Origin: Ptiloglossa arizonensis | Taxonomy: Eukaryota; Arthropoda; Insecta; Hymenoptera; Colletidae | DNA: 64,000 nt | NCBI RefSeq assembly: GCF_051014685.1 | Contig: NW_027478390.1 | Location: 718,501 to 782,500 of the forward strand | Direction of reading: 5' to 3' | Translations under genes and position numbers: made by a program | In this document: piece by piece, positions 60,894 through 64,000 of the stretch | Layout of the letters: each line of letters opens with the position of its first letter | Numbering within the stretch: the first letter of the stretch is position 1 | The notes under the pieces: generated by a model | The model's database searches: none | What the model was told of the DNA's origin: nothing | Seen by the model: only the letters and a program-made list of their open reading frames with translations

Positions 60894-63800
60894 GGTTTTT
60901 TTAATCCGTTCGCGAGATATGGGAGTTTGAAACTTAGAAATGGTTGAGAAGACAACAAATTTTTCGCACTTCTGCTGCTCCAAACGCTTAACCGGAATGG
61001 CCTAAGGAAAATAAACACATACCGTTGTAATCGGGCGAGCTTCTACTTTCAGACGCAACAGGAATTTTTGGGTTTGGTCAATCCGTTCGCGAGATGTAGG
61101 AGTTTGAAGCTAAGAAATGGTTGAGAAGGCAACAAATTTTTGGCACTTTTGCTGCTCCAAACGCATAACCAGAATGGCCTAGGGAAAAAATTCCCATACC
61201 GTTGTGATCGGGCGAGTTTCTACTTTCAGACTCAACAGGAATTTTTGGGTTTAGTCAATCCGTTCGCGAGATATGGGAGTCTGAATCTAAGAAATGATTG
61301 AGAAGGCAACAAATTTTTCGCACTTCTGCTGCTCCAATCGCTTAACCAGAATGGCCTAGGGAAAAAACACACATACCGTTGTAATCGGGCGAGTTTCTAC
61401 TTTCAGACGCAACAGGAATATTTGGGTTTGGTCAATCCGTTTGCCTGATATGGGCGTTTGAAGCTATGAAATGGTTGAGAACGAAACAAATTTTTCGCAC
61501 TTCTGCTGCTCCAAACGCGTAACCAGAATGGCCTAGGTAAAAAATACACATACCGTAATAATCGTATGAGTTTCTAATTTCTGACGCAGCAGGAATTTTT
61601 GCGTTTGGTCAATCCGTTCGCGAGGTATAGGAGTTTGAAGCTAAGAAATGGTTGAGAAGACAACCAATTTTTCGCACTTCTGCTGCTCCAAACGCTTAAC
61701 CGGAATTGCCTAAGGAAAATATACTCATACCATTGCAATCGGGCGAGTTTCTACTTTCAGACGCAACAGGAATTTTTGGGTTTGGTCAATCCGTTCGCTT
61801 GAGATGGGAGTTTGAAGCTAAGAAATGGTTGAGAACACAACAAATTTTTCGCACTTCTGCTGCTCCAAACGCTTAACCAGAATGGCGCAGGGAAAAAATA
61901 CACATACCGTTGTAATCGGGCGAGTTTCTATTTCAGACGCAACAGCAATTTTTGGGTTTGTTCAATCCGTTCGCGAGATATGGGAGTTTGAAGCTAAGAA
62001 ATGGTTGAGAAGACAACAAATTTTACGCGCTTCTGCTGCTCCAAACGCGTGACCAGAAAGGCCTAGTGAAAAAATACACATACCATTGTAATCGGGCGAG
62101 TTTCTACTTTCAGGCGCAGCAGGAATTTTTGTGTTTGGTCAATCCGTTCGCGAGATATGGGAGTTTGAAGCTATGAAATGGTTGAGAAGACAACAAATTT
62201 TTGGCACTTTTGCTGCTCCAAACGCATAACCAGAATGGCCTAGGGAAAAAATACCCATACCGTTGTAATCGGGCGAGTTTCTACTTTCAGACTCAACAGG
62301 AATTTTTGGGTTTAGTCAATCCGTTCGCGAGATATGGAAGTCTGAAGCTAAGAAATGATTGAGAAGGCAACAAATTTTTCGCACTTCTGCTGCTCCAATC
62401 GCTTAACCAGAATGGCCTAGGGAAAAAACACACATACCGTTGTAATCGGGCGAGTTTCTACTTTCAGACGCAACAGGAATATTTGGGTTTGGTCAATCCG
62501 TTTGCCTGATATGGGCGTTTGAAGCTAAGAAATGGTTGAGAAGACAACAAATTTTTCGCACTTCTGCTGCTCCAAACGCTTAACCAGAATGGCCTAGGGA
62601 AACAATACACATACCGTTGTAATCGTACGAGTTTCTACTTTCAGACGCAGCAGGAATTTTTGGGTTTGGTCATTCCGTTCGCGAGATATGGGAGTTTGAA
62701 GCTAAGAAATGGTTGAGAACGCAACAAATTTTTCGCACTTCTGCTGCTCCAAACGCGTAACCAGAATGACCTAGGTAAAAAATACACATACCGTAATAAT
62801 CGTATGAGTTTCTAATTTCAGACGCAGCAGGAATTTTTGGGTTTGGTCAATCCGTTTGCCTGATATGGGCGTTTGAAGCTAAGAAATGGTTGAGAAGACA
62901 ACAAATTTTTCGCACTTCTGCTGCTCCAAACGCTTAACCAGAATGGCCTAGGAAAAAAATACACATACCGTTGTAATCGGGCGAGTTTCTATTACAGACG
63001 CAACAGCAATTTTTGTGTTTGGTCAATCCGTTCGCGAGATATGGGAGTTTGAAGCTAAGAAATGGTTGAGAAGACAACCAATTATTCGCACTTCTGCTGC
63101 TCCAAACGCTTAACCGGAACGGCCTAGGGAAGAATAACCATACCGTTGTAATCGGGCGAGTTTCTACTATCAGACGCAACAGGAATTTTTGGGTTTGGTC
63201 AATCCGTGCGCGAGATATGGGAGTTTCAAGCTAAGAAATGGTTGAGAAGGCAACAAACTTTTCGCCCTTCTGCTGCTCCAAACGCTTAACCAGAATGGCC
63301 TAGGGAAACAATACACATACCATTGTAATCGGGCGAGTTTCTACTTTCAGGCGCAACAGGAATATTTGGGTTTGGTCAATCCGTTTGCCAGATATGGGCG
63401 TTTGAAGCTAAGAAATGGTTGAGAAGACAACAAATTTTTCGCACTTCTGCTGCACCAATCGCTTAACCAGAATGGCCTAGGAAAAAAATACACCTACCGT
63501 TGTAATCGGGCGAGTTTCTATTTCAGACGCATCAGCAATTTTTGGGTTTGGTTAATCCGTTCGCGAGATATGGGAGTTTGAAGCTAAGAAATTGTTGAGA
63601 AGGCAACATATTTTACGCACTTCTGCTGCTCCAAACGCGTGACCAGAATGGCCTAGGGCAAAAATACACATGCCGTTGTAATCGGGCGAGTTTGTAGTTT
63701 CTGACGCGACAGGAATTTTTGGATCTGGCCAATCCGTTCGCGAGATATGGGAGTCTGAAGCTAAGAAATGATTGAGAAGACAACCAATTTTTCGCACTTC

Positions 63801-64000
63801 TGCTGCTCCAAACGCTTAACCGGAATGTCCTAAGGAAAATAAACACATACCGTTGTAATCGGGCGAGTTTCTACTTTCAGACGCAACAGGAATTTTTGGG
63901 TTTGGTCAATCCGTTCGCTTGAGATGGGAGTTTGAAGCTAAGAAATGGTTGAGAACACAACAAATTTTTCGCACTTCTGCTGCTCCAAACCCTTAACCAG
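60894..64000 (+). repeat. Region F: return of C/D-type monomers
   Basis: From about 60,986 the array matches about 41,521 onward (GGAAAATAAACACATACCG, CGAGCTTCTAC, CGAGATGTAGG), with a shift of 19,465 bp. By 61,825 the shift is 19,642 bp, one monomer more, and the last 450 bp match about 44,090-44,540 at 19,463 bp with the g monomer near 63,660. An h monomer lies at 62,594. The f-rich region E is therefore flanked on both sides by related sequence. The array runs off the window end without a boundary. Confidence 0.78.
62594..62770 (+). repeat. Monomer subtype h (AATCGTACGAG)
   Basis: This 177-bp form has GGGAAACAATACACATACC, AATCGTACGAGTTTCTAC, ACGCAGCAGG and GGTCATTCCGTTCGCGAG (GGTCATTCAGTTCGCGAG in several copies). 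Copies lie near 42.97, 45.44, 46.34, 48.46, 49.16, 51.11 and 62.6 kb, so it is diagnostic of regions D and F. Confidence 0.8.

Larger units (their letters stand above)
1..64000 (+). repeat. Satellite DNA array, ~177-bp monomer, whole window
   Basis: From first to last base the sequence is a head-to-tail repetition of one monomer. Successive CTAGGG-phase starts lie at 1, 178, 355 and 531, giving steps of 177, 177 and 176 bp, and this spacing continues throughout, so about 360 monomers fit. Every copy has the same orientation. There is no unique sequence, transposon or gene anywhere, so this entry also covers all stretches without a gene. Consensus landmarks by monomer position are A-run 7-12, CCGTTGTAATCGGGCGAG 21-38, TTTCTACTTTCAGACGC 39-55, T-run 64-68, CCGTTCGCGAGATATGGG 82-99, AAATTTTTCGC 133-143 and TTCTGCTGCTCC 146-157. 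Arrays of 150 to 180-bp monomers with higher-order structure are typical of eukaryotic centromeres or heterochromatin. That assignment here is inference, and the family itself is not one I recognise. Confidence 0.97.

Noticed and set aside
1..64000. CRISPR array
   Set aside because: The periodicity is about 177 bp with the whole unit repeated. There are no short direct repeats separated by unique spacers and no cas genes.
1..64000. Human or primate alpha satellite
   Set aside because: The monomer is 177 bp rather than 171 bp and its sequence does not resemble the alpha-satellite consensus as I know it; only a box-like motif is shared.
1..64000. Arabidopsis 178-bp centromere repeat or Brassica CentBr
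   Set aside because: Length is similar and short purine-rich stretches look alike, but I could not see an extended match to those consensus sequences as I know them.
1..64000. Fixed recombination hotspot inside the monomer
   Set aside because: The block junctions I located (near 1,280, 13,735, 22,255, 28,430, 35,407, 50,778 and 54,385) fall at different monomer positions, and their exact bases are uncertain because flanks are homologous.

Overview
The whole window is one uninterrupted tandem satellite array. Every stretch I read is a copy of a monomer of about 177 bp (individual copies 176 to 178 bp, roughly 360 copies). All copies lie head to tail in the same orientation. I see no protein-coding gene, RNA gene, CRISPR array, transposon, microsatellite tract or unique spacer. 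The many short open frames (about 60 to 81 codons) are the same phrase repeated once per monomer, so they are by-products of the satellite and are not annotated as genes. This architecture is typical of eukaryotic centromeric or other heterochromatic DNA. I do not recognise the satellite family, so I do not name an organism.

The consensus monomer (phase chosen at CTAGGG) is about 43% G+C with nine CpG dinucleotides, near the number expected by chance. Distinct monomer subtypes are recognisable from linked variants. I label them a (176 bp, AAGAATAACC), b (CGTAGTAA..CGTATGAG), c (AATCTGGCGAG plus CGCCAGATATGGGCG), d (TTTCTGCTTTCAAACG), e (CTAAGGAAAATATACAC plus CGCTTGATATG), f (178 bp, TAGCGTTGTATTCGGG plus ATTGGCCAATCCATTCTCC), g (GTTTGTAGTTTCTGACGCGAC) and h (AATCGTACGAG). 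These subtypes are ordered into multimeric higher-order repeats (HORs) of several lengths.

Layout, boundaries approximate. (A) 1-14,515: a, b, c and d monomers, with a 4,417-bp (25-monomer) unit present twice in tandem from about 5,940; the second copy lacks three monomers. (B) 14,516-21,250: f monomers appear, with an 886-bp five-monomer duplication, an A-like stretch, and a 710-bp four-monomer repeat. (C) 21,250-42,660: e and g monomers, with nested tandem duplications of about 4,065, 2,121 and 7,247 bp; the last is two nearly identical adjacent blocks of 41 monomers. (D) 42,660-51,930: h, a, b, c and d monomers, with units of 2.8 to 3.4 kb carrying whole-monomer deletions. (E) 51,930-60,893: dominated by f monomers, with a six-monomer 1,062-bp HOR. 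(F) 60,894-64,000: return of C/D-type monomers.

A four-monomer cassette in the order d-b-a-c (about 707 bp) recurs 13 times complete and once truncated across regions A to D and is absent from E and F. The pattern fits repeated unequal, in-register exchange and local amplification. The most functionally suggestive feature is a 17-bp motif in most monomers that matches eight of the nine defining positions of the mammalian CENP-B box. Monomers, motifs and repeat periods were read directly. Centromere function, protein binding and recombination history are inference.
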